From Musa acuminata AAA Group (Eukaryota > Streptophyta > Magnoliopsida > Zingiberales > Musaceae), in contig NC_088345.1 of the NCBI RefSeq assembly GCF_036884655.1, positions 32,788,501-32,852,500 of the forward strand: 64,000 nt of DNA, given 5' to 3'. This document shows positions 1 to 10,793 of the stretch, one piece after another (position 1 is the first letter of the stretch; the number at the start of each line of letters is the position of its first letter). Both the position numbers and the translations under genes were made by a program. Below the pieces are notes generated by a model. The model saw only the letters and a list, made by a program, of their open reading frames with translations. It was not told where the DNA came from and did no database searches.

Positions 1-497
1 GTGGCACATGGCTGGATGGGGCTTCGGTTATATACCGGGCGTTGAACACTCTTTCGCAAGTTCGCACGTGACCTTTACGGGAACTTGGTTTTGCGCCCGG
101 GACCAGGTGAGCGGCTGTTTGTGGGCTTGCAGCTGTTCGTTCATCCTTGAAAGCCTTGTTTTTCTCCCTCTCCCTCTTTTCTCTTGTGCACACAAGGTGT
201 TCGACGATTTGCTTGTAAAGCTTCCCTTTTCGCGAGACTTCGGGACTTGTCCGTTGCTCGTTCTTTCGATCTAACTTTCTTTCTCTTTTACAGGTCCTTC
301 GGGACCTGCGAGAGGTTACAAAGTGGCTGATCCTTGCGGAGCAAGATCGCAAGGGCGAAGCGCGACTTAGGCAACGCAAGCTAAGTTCGCGTCTTTGCCA
401 CACGGGCGACTCGCGACTTAGGCAACGCAAGCTAAGTTCGAGTCTTTGGCCGCAAGGGTGCCTCACGCCTTAGGCAATTCCAGCTAAGGTCGTGACA
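1..497 (+). repeat. 5' LTR of the chromovirus (3' portion only)
   Basis: Identical to 5622-6118 except at position 327. It contains the TATA-like TATATA at 29-34 and ends TCGTGACA at 497. The first 295 bases of the LTR lie left of the window. Confidence 0.95.
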
Positions 498-500
498 TTG

Positions 501-511
501 TGGTATCAGAG
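501..511 (+). other. Primer binding site, tRNA-iMet
   Basis: TGGTATCAGAG begins three bases after the LTR end. It is complementary to the 3' end of plant initiator methionine tRNA, the usual minus-strand primer for this class. Confidence 0.9.
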
Positions 512-558
512 AGGGCAAGCTCTTCGATCGAACAGCGAACGAACTTCGCAACTTCGCC

Positions 559-3500
559 ATGGCAAAGCATCGTGGCGAATCAAGCAAGACGGGGCAAGCC
601 GGACCCTTGCCCCAAGCAGCCGCAGGTGGGCTGCATGTGCACACTCGCTCTCATGCTGTTGGAGCCGCTCACGAGGATCGCGGCAGCGAACAGGATGAGC
701 GAGAAGTTGGCAACTCTCCGCGAGCGGAGGAAGCGCAATCTGGTGCGCTAACTGGGAAAAAGAGTCATAAGAAGAGACTCACGACGGCGGAAACCCGCCT
801 GGATGTTCTGGAAGCGAGCATGGAGGAACTCTACCATGGCCAACAAAGACTTGTTGGGGTAGAGAGCTCGCAAGAGGAAGCAGAGTCCAGGATCGACAAG
901 GTCGAGGCCCTAGTCGACCGACTGTCTGATGACACCAAGGACTCCGTGCAGCACTTACAAGATGTTGTGGCGGAACTCACCGCAAAGGTGGCCATGCTTA
1001 CAAGAACGCTAAATGCGGGAGGAGGCAACACCCGCGCGGCACCGCCACAAAATTTGAGGGCACCTGAGCCCCATGGATATGGAGGGGCCAGGGATGCCAA
1101 GGAGCTCGAGAACTTTCTGTTCGACATGGAGCAATACTTCCGAGCTACGAGGCCCGATTATGAAGATACCAAAGTTTCTATAGCGACAATGTATCTGAAT
1201 GGAGATGCGAAACTTTGGTGGCGAACTCGTTGGGAGGAAATCCAACAAGGTCGGTGTCGAGTCGACACATGGGAAGACTTGAAGCGGGAGTTGAGAACTC
1301 AGTTCCTACCGGAGAACACAGAGTTCGTCGCAAGAAGGAAGTTGAGACAACTCCGCCAAAGTACCACCATCCGAGACTATGTGAAGCAGTTTTCTGCACT
1401 AATGCTGGACATACAGGACATGTCCGAGAAGGACAAGTTGTTCAGCTTCCTTGATGGTTTGAAACCATGGGCTCAACAGGAGTTGAATCGAAGGAATGTT
1501 ACCGATGTAGTCGGGGCAATTGCAGCTGCAGAAAGGCTTATCGACTTTGTTTCCTCTGAAGACCCAGCGAGAAGGAAACAATCTTCAGGCAATCGCCCTC
1601 CAAAACATTCTCGAGGGAAGGAGCTCGGGGGTGAACAGAAGAAGAAGAGCTCCCACAAAGGGCCGAACCCAAAAGGCAAGGCCTCAAAACCTGGAGGATG
1701 CTTCTTGTGCGGAGGACCGCACATGGTAAGGGAGTGCCCACAGAAACAAGCACTCAATGCATTGACGGCTTCCATCCACCCTCCCCGATCGGACAAGGGC
1801 AAAGCTGTCGCCCTTAGCTCAAGCAGTTCTGAATCCAGCAGCGACGATGAGGAGTCGCAAGGACCCCGAATGGGAGCAATGCGTTTGCTGAACGCTATGC
1901 GGGGTCAAGTGGGGGAGAACATGAAGACGAAGGCACAAAAAGCAGGGAGTAGTGAACTGATGTATGTGGACATCAAACTAAATGGCCAAACGACCCGTGC
2001 AATGGTGGATACGGGCGCTACCCACAACTTCATAGCCGATCGCGAAGCACAGCGACTTGGGTTGACCTTGGAGAAGAGCCCAAGCCGAATGAAAGCGGTG
2101 AACTCGGAGGCCAGGCGAATCTCCGGGTTGGCAAAGGGTGTTCCTATCAAAATCGGGACTTGGAGCGGAAACACCAACATGATGGCCGTGCCACTGGACG
2201 ACTTCCAAGTGATTCTTGGAATGGAGTTTATGCACGCGGCGAAGTTGGTGCCGATGCCGTTCTTGAACTCCCTATGTATGATGGGAGGCGATGACCCCTG
2301 CGTGGTTCCCGTCTCTCGGAGAGGAACCAAGGAGCCCCAACATATTTCGGCATTACAATTGAAGAAAGGGGTGCGAAAAGGCGAACTGACATTCGTGGCT
2401 GCTATGAAGCTAGAGCCACTCAACGAAGAGGCCATTCAAGAACTTGCTGTGGTGGCGAACGTCCTGAAGGAGTTCAAAGGCGTTATGCCACCCGAGTTGC
2501 CGAAGACTCTTCCACCACGCAGAGGCGTGGATCACAGTATCGAGCTGGAGCCAGGAGTGAAGCCTCCAGCGAGACCACCCTATCGCATGCCCCCGCCAGA
2601 GTTGGCAGAACTCAGAAAGCAGTTAGGTGAACTGCTAAGTGGTGGTCTCATCCGCAGCTCAAAAGCACCTTTCGGAGCTCCGGTTCTCTTTCAGAAGAAA
2701 CAAGATGGGAGCCTCCGATTATGCGTCGACTATCGAGCCCTCAACAAAGTAACGGTGAAGAACAAGTATCCCATCCCGCTCATCGCGGACTTGTTCGACC
2801 AACTGGGCAAGGCCAAGTATTTCTCAAAACTCGACCTTCGGTCGGGGTATTGGCAGGTGCGCATTGCTGAAGGCGACGAAGCGAAGACTACCTGTGTGAC
2901 CAGGTATGGAGCGTTTGAGTTCTTGGTGATGCCTTTCGGCTTAACCAACGCTCCGGCCACATTCTGTACTCTCATGAACCAGCTATTCAAGGAGTATTTG
3001 GATAAGTTCGTGGTCGTCTACTTAGACGATATCGTCGTCTACAGCCAAACGCTCGAGGAGCACGTCAAGCACCTTCGGACGATTTTCAAGGTTCTCAGGG
3101 AGAACACGTTGTTCGTAAAAAGGGAGAAATGCTACTTTGCTCAAACTGAGATCCTATTCTTGGGGCATCGAATCGGTGATGGCTCCATTCGGATGGACAA
3201 GTCGAAGGTGCAAGCAGTTGCGGAATGGCGAACTCCAAAGAAGGTGCCAGAGTTGAGATCCTTCCTTGGTTTCGTCAACTACTATCGACGCTTCATTGCC
3301 GGGTATTCGAAGCGGGCAACCCCACTAACGGAGTTGCTGAAGAAGGAGCAGCCTTGGAAGTGGTCAGACAAATGTGAGATAGCATTCCAAGACCTGAAAG
3401 CTGCTGTCCTAGAAGAACCAGTGCTCAAATTGCCAAACTATAGAGAGCCCTTTGAAGTCCACACAGATGCTTCGGACTTTGCTATTGGTGGAGTACTCAT

Positions 3501-4125
3501 GCAAGAAGGTCATCCGGTGGCCTACGAGAGCCGCAAACTCAACGAGACCGAGAGGCGGTATCGAGTGCATGAGAAGGAGATGACAGCGGTGATCCACTGC
3601 CTACGAGTTTGGCGACACTACCTCCTCGGGTTGCGATTTGTGCTGAGGACAGACAACATCGCCCTGAGCTATTTCCAAACTCAGAAAAAGCTCTCCCCAA
3701 AGCAGGCACGGTGGCAGGACTTCCTGGCTGAATTTGATATGGCAATGGAATACAAGCCCGGGAAGGCGAATGTCGTGGCCGATGCGCTGAGTCGGAAAGT
3801 GGAATGCGTGAATGCTGCACAACTGGAGGGCGGAGGCCAAGCCAGTCAGTTACACTCCAACTTCCTTTCCCGAATCAGAGATGGACTGTATAGTGATCCC
3901 CAGGCAGTTATCCTGATGCAGCTCATCAAAGAAGGCAAGGCACGACGATTTTGGGTCCAGGAGGGACTTGTTTACACAAAAGGGAATAGGGTTTATGTTC
4001 CCCGAGTGGACAATTTAAGGCGTGAACTCTTAAAAGAGTGTGTCACGATTCCCTTTGGGCTGGACACCCCGGCATTCACAGAACGTTGGCTCTCGTGGAG
4101 AGGGCCTTCTACTGGCCAAAGATAG
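559..4125 (+). CDS. Chromovirus Gag-Pol polyprotein (gag, protease, RT, RNase H, start of integrase), frameshifted at its end
   Basis: This 1188-codon frame encodes the structural and replication proteins of the element. After a basic, coiled-coil-prone N-terminus, a retrotransposon Gag region lies near residues 170-330 (includes LWWRTRWEE). A CCHC zinc knuckle follows with C381, C384, H389 and C394. The aspartic protease has the active-site DTGA at D484. Reverse transcriptase carries the YLDD box at residues 821-824. RNase H begins near residue 960 with TDASDF (D970). The frame enters the integrase zinc-finger region and is thrown out by an apparent 2-base TG duplication at about 4039-4042, so the last ~28 residues are out of frame. 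The ATG at 559 is the first in frame after the primer site; 1188 residues without a stop indicates recent function. Confidence 0.93.
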   Translation: MAKHRGESSKTGQAGPLPQAAAGGLHVHTRSHAVGAAHEDRGSEQDEREVGNSPRAEEAQSGALTGKKSHKKRLTTAETRLDVLEASMEELYHGQQRLVGVESSQEEAESRIDKVEALVDRLSDDTKDSVQHLQDVVAELTAKVAMLTRTLNAGGGNTRAAPPQNLRAPEPHGYGGARDAKELENFLFDMEQYFRATRPDYEDTKVSIATMYLNGDAKLWWRTRWEEIQQGRCRVDTWEDLKRELRTQFLPENTEFVARRKLRQLRQSTTIRDYVKQFSALMLDIQDMSEKDKLFSFLDGLKPWAQQELNRRNVTDVVGAIAAAERLIDFVSSEDPARRKQSSGNRPPKHSRGKELGGEQKKKSSHKGPNPKGKASKPGGCFLCGGPHMVRECPQKQALNALTASIHPPRSDKGKAVALSSSSSESSSDDEESQGPRMGAMRLLNAMRGQVGENMKTKAQKAGSSELMYVDIKLNGQTTRAMVDTGATHNFIADREAQRLGLTLEKSPSRMKAVNSEARRISGLAKGVPIKIGTWSGNTNMMAVPLDDFQVILGMEFMHAAKLVPMPFLNSLCMMGGDDPCVVPVSRRGTKEPQHISALQLKKGVRKGELTFVAAMKLEPLNEEAIQELAVVANVLKEFKGVMPPELPKTLPPRRGVDHSIELEPGVKPPARPPYRMPPPELAELRKQLGELLSGGLIRSSKAPFGAPVLFQKKQDGSLRLCVDYRALNKVTVKNKYPIPLIADLFDQLGKAKYFSKLDLRSGYWQVRIAEGDEAKTTCVTRYGAFEFLVMPFGLTNAPATFCTLMNQLFKEYLDKFVVVYLDDIVVYSQTLEEHVKHLRTIFKVLRENTLFVKREKCYFAQTEILFLGHRIGDGSIRMDKSKVQAVAEWRTPKKVPELRSFLGFVNYYRRFIAGYSKRATPLTELLKKEQPWKWSDKCEIAFQDLKAAVLEEPVLKLPNYREPFEVHTDASDFAIGGVLMQEGHPVAYESRKLNETERRYRVHEKEMTAVIHCLRVWRHYLLGLRFVLRTDNIALSYFQTQKKLSPKQARWQDFLAEFDMAMEYKPGKANVVADALSRKVECVNAAQLEGGGQASQLHSNFLSRIRDGLYSDPQAVILMQLIKEGKARRFWVQEGLVYTKGNRVYVPRVDNLRRELLKECVTIPFGLDTPAFTERWLSWRGPSTGQR

Positions 4126-5255
4126 GGATTGATGTGGAGGAGTATGTTCGAACATGCCTTACTTGCCAACAAGACAAGGCGGAGCAGCGGAAGCCGGTGG
4201 AACTTTTGGAGCCGTTGCCCGTACCAGAGAGGCCATGGGAGAGCATTTCCTTAGACTTCATATCAAGCTTGCCACCTGTAGGGGGACTTGGATCGATACT
4301 CGTGGTGGTCGATCGGTTTTCAAAGTATGCAACTTTCATTACTGCTCCCCTACACTGTTCAGCTGAAGAGGCGGCCAGACTGGTGTAGTGAAGTATTGGG
4401 GAGTCCCACACAATATCATTAGTGATCGTGACGCTCGGTTCCTGGGACGATTCTGGACCGAGCTATTCAAATTGTTGGGGTCAAAGTTATACTTCTCTAC
4501 AAGCCTCCACCCCCAGACGGATGGCCAGACTGAAAGAATAAATTCGCTCTTGGAGCAGTATCTCCGGCACTACGTGAGTGCCAATCAACGAGATTGGGTG
4601 AAGCTGTTGGACATCGCTCAATTCTCCTACAACTTGCAGCGGAGCTCTGCATCCAACAAGAGCCCCTTCGAAATTATCACAGGACAACAACCGTCGACTC
4701 CGCACACTATGGCAATTGGGTATACTGGGAGTAGTCCATCAGCCTATCATTTCGCAAGGAGTGGCATCGAAATGCCGATATTGCGCGAGCTTACTTGGAG
4801 AAGGCGGCAAAACGGATGAAGAAGTGGGCAGACTTGGGAAGGCGACCACAAGAGTTCAAAGTTGGTGATTTGGTGTTGGTAAAGCTCCAACCAGCATCAC
4901 TCCAATTCTTCAGGAACAGAGTTCACAAAGGATTGGTGCGTAAGTATGAAGGGCCCTTCCCAATTATCAGTAGAGTAGGCAAATGTTTCTTACAAGTTGC
5001 AGCTGCCGGCGTGGTTCAAAATTCACAACGTTCTTCACGCCAGCAACCTGAAGGCCTACCATTCGGATTCGCAAGATGCTTCTCGAAGTGTTCCAACTCG
5101 GCTTCCTCCTAGCCTCCTACGAGAAGCGAGTGGAAACCATTCTGGCGGATCGTAAGATAAAGCTACCCAGCGGAGCGGAACAGACAGAGTACTTGGTGAA
5201 GTGGCGAAAGCTTCCCCGAACTGAAGCCAGTTGGGAACCTGAAGACGCCCTGTGA
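4038..5255 (+). pseudogene. Chromovirus integrase and chromodomain, broken into several frames
   Basis: The rest of pol continues in pieces. At 4038-4388 there is the integrase zinc-finger (H, H, then CLTCQQ) and the start of the catalytic core (SLDFISSLP, VVDRFSKYA), ended by a stop at 4386-4388. At 4388-4819, in another frame, the core continues (NIISDRDARF, HPQTDGQTER). At 4795 onward, in a third frame, the integrase C-terminal region (VGDLVLVKL) runs until a further shift near 5000. At 5121-5252 a chromodomain is readable (YLVKWRKLP, SWEPEDAL), closed by TGA at 5253-5255 where family members usually have Trp. At least three frame changes and two stops are visible, so no active integrase is expected from this copy. 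Confidence 0.88.
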
Positions 5256-5313
5256 CATGAAGAAGAAGTCATCAACAACTACCAACAAGCGTCGACGAGG
5301 GCGTCGACAGTTT

Positions 5314-5326
5314 AAGTGGGGGAGAA
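5314..5326 (+). other. Polypurine tract of the chromovirus
   Basis: AAGTGGGGGAGAA lies directly before the 3' LTR start, the expected plus-strand primer position. Confidence 0.85.
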
Positions 5327-6118
5327 TGTCACGAACGGTCGTCGCGCAACCGCAACAACTCCGTTCAACGAACCGTTCGTCGCTCACACCCGCATGTACA
5401 GCTGCTTGACAGCATGTTTTGTCATGGTTTTGGGTCATTTTGCTTGTAAATACGTAAGTTCGAACAAGCTGCAGCGTTGCTAAGCGATTGCTCACCGAAC
5501 CGAGCAAAACAGCCCCAAAACAGCCCAAAACGGCTCCGTTTTCGCGTGCCGCGGGAGGTGAGTGAAGTGCTGCCTCCGCTCACCAAAATGTCAGCCATCT
5601 CAGCACCCAGGAACCCCCCGGGTGGCACATGGCTGGATGGGGCTTCGGTTATATACCGGGCGTTGAACACTCTTTCGCAAGTTCGCACGTGACCTTTACG
5701 GGAACTTGGTTTTGCGCCCGGGACCAGGTGAGCGGCTGTTTGTGGGCTTGCAGCTGTTCGTTCATCCTTGAAAGCCTTGTTTTTCTCCCTCTCCCTCTTT
5801 TCTCTTGTGCACACAAGGTGTTCGACGATTTGCTTGTAAAGCTTCCCTTTTCGCGAGACTTCGGGACTTGTCCGTTGCTCGTTCTTTCGATCTAACTTTC
5901 TTTCTCTTTTACAGGTCCTTCGGGACCTGCGAGAGGTTACAAAGTGGTTGATCCTTGCGGAGCAAGATCGCAAGGGCGAAGCGCGACTTAGGCAACGCAA
6001 GCTAAGTTCGCGTCTTTGCCACACGGGCGACTCGCGACTTAGGCAACGCAAGCTAAGTTCGAGTCTTTGGCCGCAAGGGTGCCTCACGCCTTAGGCAATT
6101 CCAGCTAAGGTCGTGACA
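5327..6118 (+). repeat. 3' LTR of the chromovirus
   Basis: 792 bp, starting TGTCACGA and ending TCGTGACA, an exact 8-bp terminal inverted repeat. A TATA-like TATATA is at 5650-5655. A long open frame on the opposite strand (5422-6087) has no recognisable family and is read as chance. Confidence 0.95.
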
Positions 6119-7888
6119 ATACGGTACACTTATCCTGCTCAGCATACCATCTGATACGTTTAACCTACAAACATACTGCTTGATACACTTAACCTACAAA
6201 TATACCACCTGATATACTTAACCTACAGACACACAGTCCAGTACACTTACAGTACTAGGCATTCTGTCCAGTATACCTGGCATACTGCAAAGCATATCAT
6301 CTTTAGTACCAGTGCCAATCCACTATCGTCTCTGGTCTGAATCCAACCACATGTGCAGCCCTCCCAACAGAGTTTTATCTGATTGCTCTCTCTCTCTCTC
6401 TCTCTATCTCTCTGGGTCCTCAGTATTAAGCAAAATATAGCTTCTCAAGCTTAAACTCTGCACTCAAAACAAAGCTAGCAAATAGGAACAGAAGAAAAAG
6501 CAATTGATCCAGTAGCAGTACATAGCTGGCAAATAGCTTCTATAAAGAAGCAAAGTTGTTGATGCTATAGTAATAACACTAAGCTAGCATTTAGTTCTAT
6601 AGGAGTAAAGTTATAGCAACAGTACTAGTACAAGATTAGTAATAGTATGTTAGGAAATAGCTGCAGTAATGCAACATACTAGAAGCTAACAAATTTCTCC
6701 ATATATGAGCAATGATACTGCTTATACAGTATTATTGTATTAGTAGAATACTGCCAGTACTAATTAATAAATTAGCAAATAGTTATACCGGAGGAAAGCT
6801 ACTGCTGCAGTAGTAGTATAAAAAGTCAATGCTGCTAGACCAAAGCTGCTACTTCAACTGTAGTAATATCACACTATTGAACAATTCAATATACTAACAG
6901 AGCTATTGCAGTAGTACTATGGAATTATTTAGTACGAAGCTAGCAAATAGCTCCATAGGAACAAAGCAGCTACTGTTGATGCTGGAGACATAGTAGTACA
7001 CAAATGCACTAGTACAAAGCTAGAAAATAACTCTTTGTAGGAGCAAGGTTGATGTTGTCGTAGTAGTAATAAAATACTACTAGTAACAAACTAGCAAATA
7101 ACTCTGTGAGAGAAAAGTTGATGCTGAAGTACAAAAATTTGCTGCTGCAATATTAGTACTAAGCTAACAAATAGCTCTAAATAGGAACAAAGCTGTTCCA
7201 ACTGGAACTAAGCTAACAAATAGCTCTTTATAAGAGAAAAACTGCTGTTACACAGTAGCAGAGTAGTATTAACCTAGCAAATTGGTCTAAATAGGAGTAA
7301 AGTTGCAACATATTATAGTCGTAGTACAGTATTACTAATACTAAGGTAGTAAATAGCTGGCTTTACCTGAGAGCAAAGCTGTTGCTGCTGCAGTAGCAGC
7401 ACAGAAGGATACTGTCATTGGAGAACAGCTACTACTTCGCAGAAGTAGTATCAAGCTGGAATATGACTCTATATAGGAGTAAAGTTGTTACAGCTAGAGC
7501 AGCTGCAACAGTATTCCTAAGCTAGAAAACAGCTCTACCTAGGATCAAAGTTGTTGCTGCTGCAATATCAGCAACAACTATCAAATAACGTTATATAGAA
7601 TACTGCCACAACCTCGACAGGCACATGCGATGGTGTTATATCTTCCATACACTCTATTCCAATTGATGCTGTTTTTGACATATGGTTTATAACAATTTTC
7701 AAAAATGTACTTTCATGTATTATTAAGATAAAAAATCTAAAAAACCAAGGCCAACCATCAATTAAGAAACAAAAAAAAACACTCTTTTAAGAGTCAAACT
7801 AAGACACTCTCAACTTGAAGACTAGGAGAAAATTATACCAGCTGAAAATTCAATGAGATGTTTAAAATCAAAATCTGGAAGCACGCAC
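6119..7888. repeat. Gene-free stretch of degenerate short repeats
   Basis: Two families of imperfect repeats fill most of this stretch. At about 6125-6290 a ~30-bp unit recurs around 'ATACCACCTGATACACTTAA'. From about 6465 to 7590 a looser ~80-90-bp unit recurs, with 'GCTAGCAAATAGCTCTATA', then 'GGAGCAAAGTTG' and a CTGCTGCAGTAGTAGTA-like segment. A CT microsatellite lies at about 6379-6413. No SEC23 exon 5 could be found on the minus strand, so this is either intron sequence or DNA beyond a truncated gene. Confidence 0.65.
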
Positions 7889-8050
7889 CTGGTCAAGTGC
7901 ACAAGCAAACAAATCCAATACATGACCTTGATGCGCAAGTTGCTTTGAAAGTGCCTCATAGAATTTCACAGCTTTATTATAAAGTGGAGCAGCTCCTTTA
8001 TCAAGGTCTTTGTGAGAACGAATTGGCTCAGAAAGACTCTTTGATACGAT
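7889..8050 (-). CDS. SEC23: SEC23 coding exon 4
   Basis: 54 codons, from the acceptor TTGCAG to the donor CAG|GTGCGTG. It starts [18 protein letters not shown] and ends FACALDQ. The separating intron 3 (8051-9180, 1130 bp) is AT-rich with no other gene visible. Confidence 0.88.
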
Positions 8051-9180
8051 CTGCAAGCATCCGGAGGGCATTTAGGAACATATAAGGAAAGATAAAAGAA
8101 AGGAAAAGATAATGTAAACATGTAACTTCTAAACAATGGCAAAGGAACTTCAACAAGAAAGCAAACATTTTCCTGCAGCAACCTTCAAGGCCATAAAAAA
8201 TTCATCTTATGATGGAAATAATCCAGAAACCAAGTTGGGGTGAACTACAAGAAAAATATGAGAAAAAGGTTCTCCATTTAAGATGTAACACCAGCTCCAT
8301 AAATGTGATTTGATAAAAATGGTCCCACCACCCTTTGGAGGCAAAATTTTCAAAATCAACCTATAAACCAGATTGAAGATTATTGAAAGTTGAAACACCA
8401 ACATGTTTCTTTATTAAAGTACTGTGGCCCAACTAATCCTGAATATGAAGAATCACCACTCAAAAAAAATTTAAAATGAAGAAGAAAAATTTTAAATACA
8501 TGATACTTTAACCTCAATAGTTTAGTATAGCATGATGAGGAATGTGCTGCATTAGGCAGAGATGCTTGACAGTCAGTTCACATTATTCTCACATACCACT
8601 ACCAAATTACTGGTTCTACGAATTATGTAATCAAAACTAAACTATAATATTATGAGGATTATGCTTTTTAAGTTTCAATGAGCCATGTTCAAGAAATTTT
8701 CATATTTTCAAGCACATAGAGTTTTACCTCCATGAATAGTGTTTGTCCATCATGTTACCAGAACTATAAGAGTTTTGAGCATTAGCAGTGTTTCTTTTCT
8801 TGTAATGTAGGTTTCGCACTCTATGGCAAGTAGGTTTGTAATCCATTTGTACTTTTGACTCCACGTTAATATTTAACAACCTGAATATTTAAAGAAACTA
8901 AATTCTGCATATCTTTCAATTACCAGACATAACTCTTCAACAAGGAAAGAAGGGCCTCCTTGTTTCAATTTTTTAAAAAGAAACTAGCATTCGACCACAA
9001 AAGCCATACCGAATAAAATTCCAAGACCTTGTCAAATTAATGGGAGCATTAAGTTAGAAAGATATAACATCTGTATCTGATATCCAGTGTGATAACTCGG
9101 TTCAAGTAAGATTTCTATCATCAGAAGTAGAGGCACAAGAAAGTAAGATCCATGAGATGATTTATATGAAAAACACTTAC

Positions 9181-9354
9181 AGAGCCTGTTCCCTCTGTAG
9201 ATGGACCACCAACAAAAGCCATAATTCTAGCTCCTGTACCAGGAACACAGAGACCTAACAAACTAGCTGCAATACTTAGTGCCGTGCTGGTGCATCTTGA
9301 AGCACGTTGGTCTGCTGGGACAGGCCAAGGATCTCTCTGTAGTTCTTCTAGAAC
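9181..9354 (-). CDS. SEC23: SEC23 coding exon 3
   Basis: 58 codons, read from the sequence between an acceptor TAG at 9355-9357 and a donor GTAAGTG at 9174-9180. The product runs [18 protein letters not shown]... to [10 protein letters not shown], which is highly typical SEC23 trunk sequence. This exon is too short to appear as an isolated open frame. Confidence 0.87.
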
Positions 9355-9983
9355 CTACACATCCAGTCAGAACCCAAAGATTGGACATCAGCATCTTCAT
9401 TGTTAATGTTTACATCAGATAACAAACCAAAAACCAGGAAAATGCAAAGGTACCTGCACAAACATGTAAAATCACCATATCCTTATATTACATTATACAA
9501 AACAAAAGAATGTTTTATGGAAAGCATAGTACCAAGCAAAAAAATTATCAGTGTGATTAAATTTGACAAAAGACATTATTTTACAAATCATTCATCACAA
9601 AGTTAATCATTTGAACCATCCATGAATTTTGAGTATAAATCAACTTATCATATATATGGAAAGAGCATGCATGACCTTACCTGAAAGTAAGATAGATCAA
9701 CAATGATGCAGATATCATATATTTAAATCACAAAATATATGTGTGCAGACAAGAACATATACACTTAACCCTCCTAATGCTCCAGAGTGGCAAGAGTTTC
9801 TGAACAAGCTTGCCCTTTATTACTTCAATATATAAGTACAGAATGATGCTAATGCTTTTTATTTTTCGATCATATAAGCAACATAAACCCCTTTATACAG
9901 TGATGCTAACTCTTTTGTTTTTCAATCATTAAAGCAACAGGAACCCCTCTATATAAGATATATATTAGGTCCAAAAACTTAAC

Positions 9984-10199
9984 TGAGTTCAAGACAAACT
10001 CGCACTCAGAGGCAGGTAAAAGGAATCTGCCAACACTCTCTGATGACAGTCCATCCCTGGGGCCCGCAATCACTCCAACATTTGGTCTTGGCTTCCCTGC
10101 AAAAAAGCACATTTGGTCCAAGAGTTGTTCCTTTGTGTACTCTTTCGACCCTTTGAAAATATAGGATTTTGGCATATGCCCGAAACCTAACTCATGGAC
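9984..10199 (-). CDS. SEC23: SEC23 coding exon 2
   Basis: 72 codons, from the acceptor ATGCAG (VHELGFGHMPKSY) to the donor TCA|GTTAAG (CEFVLNS). It is phase 0 on both sides and belongs to the trunk domain. The 84-base upstream intron is short, near the plant minimum. Confidence 0.88.
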
Positions 10200-10283
10200 C
10201 TGCATATAAGATATAAATAATTTGATACTAACAAGAAAAAATAAAAGTTTCAGATACAGAGTTAACTGCTAGATGTTAATCAC

Positions 10284-10793
10284 CTGTACGTAAGTCCCAA
10301 AAGTGATTAAGCCAACAAGAGAATTCTCTGGCAACAGCTCAATAGCCTGCGACAAGGCTGACTTCAAGAACACAATCTCCTCCTCAATCATACATGTATC
10401 AACAACAAAGAGGAACACTGAAGGGATCTTCGAGCCAGTCTCAATGGAGGATGCATACTCAATGGTTGTGTATTGAGGGAAAAGCTCAGCAGGAAGGGTG
10501 TCCTCCGATATTGACAAATAGTGTTGAGGAAAGTGGTTGCGCTGAAAGCAGAATGGGCATACCCAGATCTTAGCAACATAGTCCACAATGGAGAAAGGAT
10601 TGAGGATGGAGCGGCAGATGCGGCATCTAAGAGGCGAGTAAGGCAGGACTGGCATGTCAGGAATTGGTTTGAGAGGAGTGTAGATAGCAGCAACTGGTAT
10701 GACGCAACCCAAAGCTTCTTGCTTTGTGCCTGGAAGCATGTTCCAGGTCATTCGCACCCCATCCTGCGTTTCTAGGTCAAGGAACTCTGACAT
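10284..10793 (-). CDS. SEC23: SEC23 coding exon 1
   Basis: 170 codons from the ATG at 10793; the [18 protein letters not shown] start is typical of plant SEC23. It contains the zinc-finger cysteine pairs and ends FGTYVQ at a CAG|GTG donor (intron from 10283). The frame remains open past the donor for a few codons only. Confidence 0.9.

Larger units (their letters stand above)
1..6118 (+). mobile_element. Ty3/gypsy chromovirus LTR retrotransposon, 5' end cut by window
   Basis: The order is partial 5' LTR, tRNA-iMet primer site, gag, protease, reverse transcriptase, RNase H, integrase, chromodomain, polypurine tract, 3' LTR. Integrase after RT/RNase H defines Ty3/gypsy, and a C-terminal chromodomain defines the chromovirus branch; I cannot assign the sub-lineage. 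The 497 bp of 5' LTR in view match the 3' LTR with a single difference by eye (C327 versus T5948), so the insertion is young. The coding region is nevertheless broken in several places after RNase H. The left flank is outside the window, so no target-site duplication can be checked. Confidence 0.95.
7889..10793 (-). other. SEC23: SEC23-family gene, exons 1-4 of the coding region (3' part not in window)
   Basis: SEC23 is the GTPase-activating subunit of the COPII inner coat; with SEC24 and SAR1 it forms vesicles at the endoplasmic reticulum. Four phase-0 exons (10284-10793, 9984-10199, 9181-9354, 7889-8050) give 354 residues from the start codon. They cover the N-terminal segment, the zinc finger (CRICRS and CPFCFQ) and most of the trunk domain ([53 protein letters not shown]). 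Full SEC23 proteins are about 760-880 residues, so over half is missing: the rest of the trunk, beta-sandwich, helical and gelsolin domains. No further exon is visible between 7888 and the retrotransposon at 6118. Either the next intron is very long and contains that element, or the gene is truncated. Plants have several SEC23 paralogues; I cannot say which this is. Confidence 0.85.

Noticed and set aside
5422..6087. 221-codon open frame antisense to the chromovirus LTR
   Set aside because: No homology recognised; it lies entirely within the LTR, and a similar chance frame appears in other GC-rich LTRs.
7620..7720. Possible SEC23 exon 5 on the minus strand
   Set aside because: A short open stretch exists but its translation does not resemble the SEC23 sequence expected after FACALDQ.
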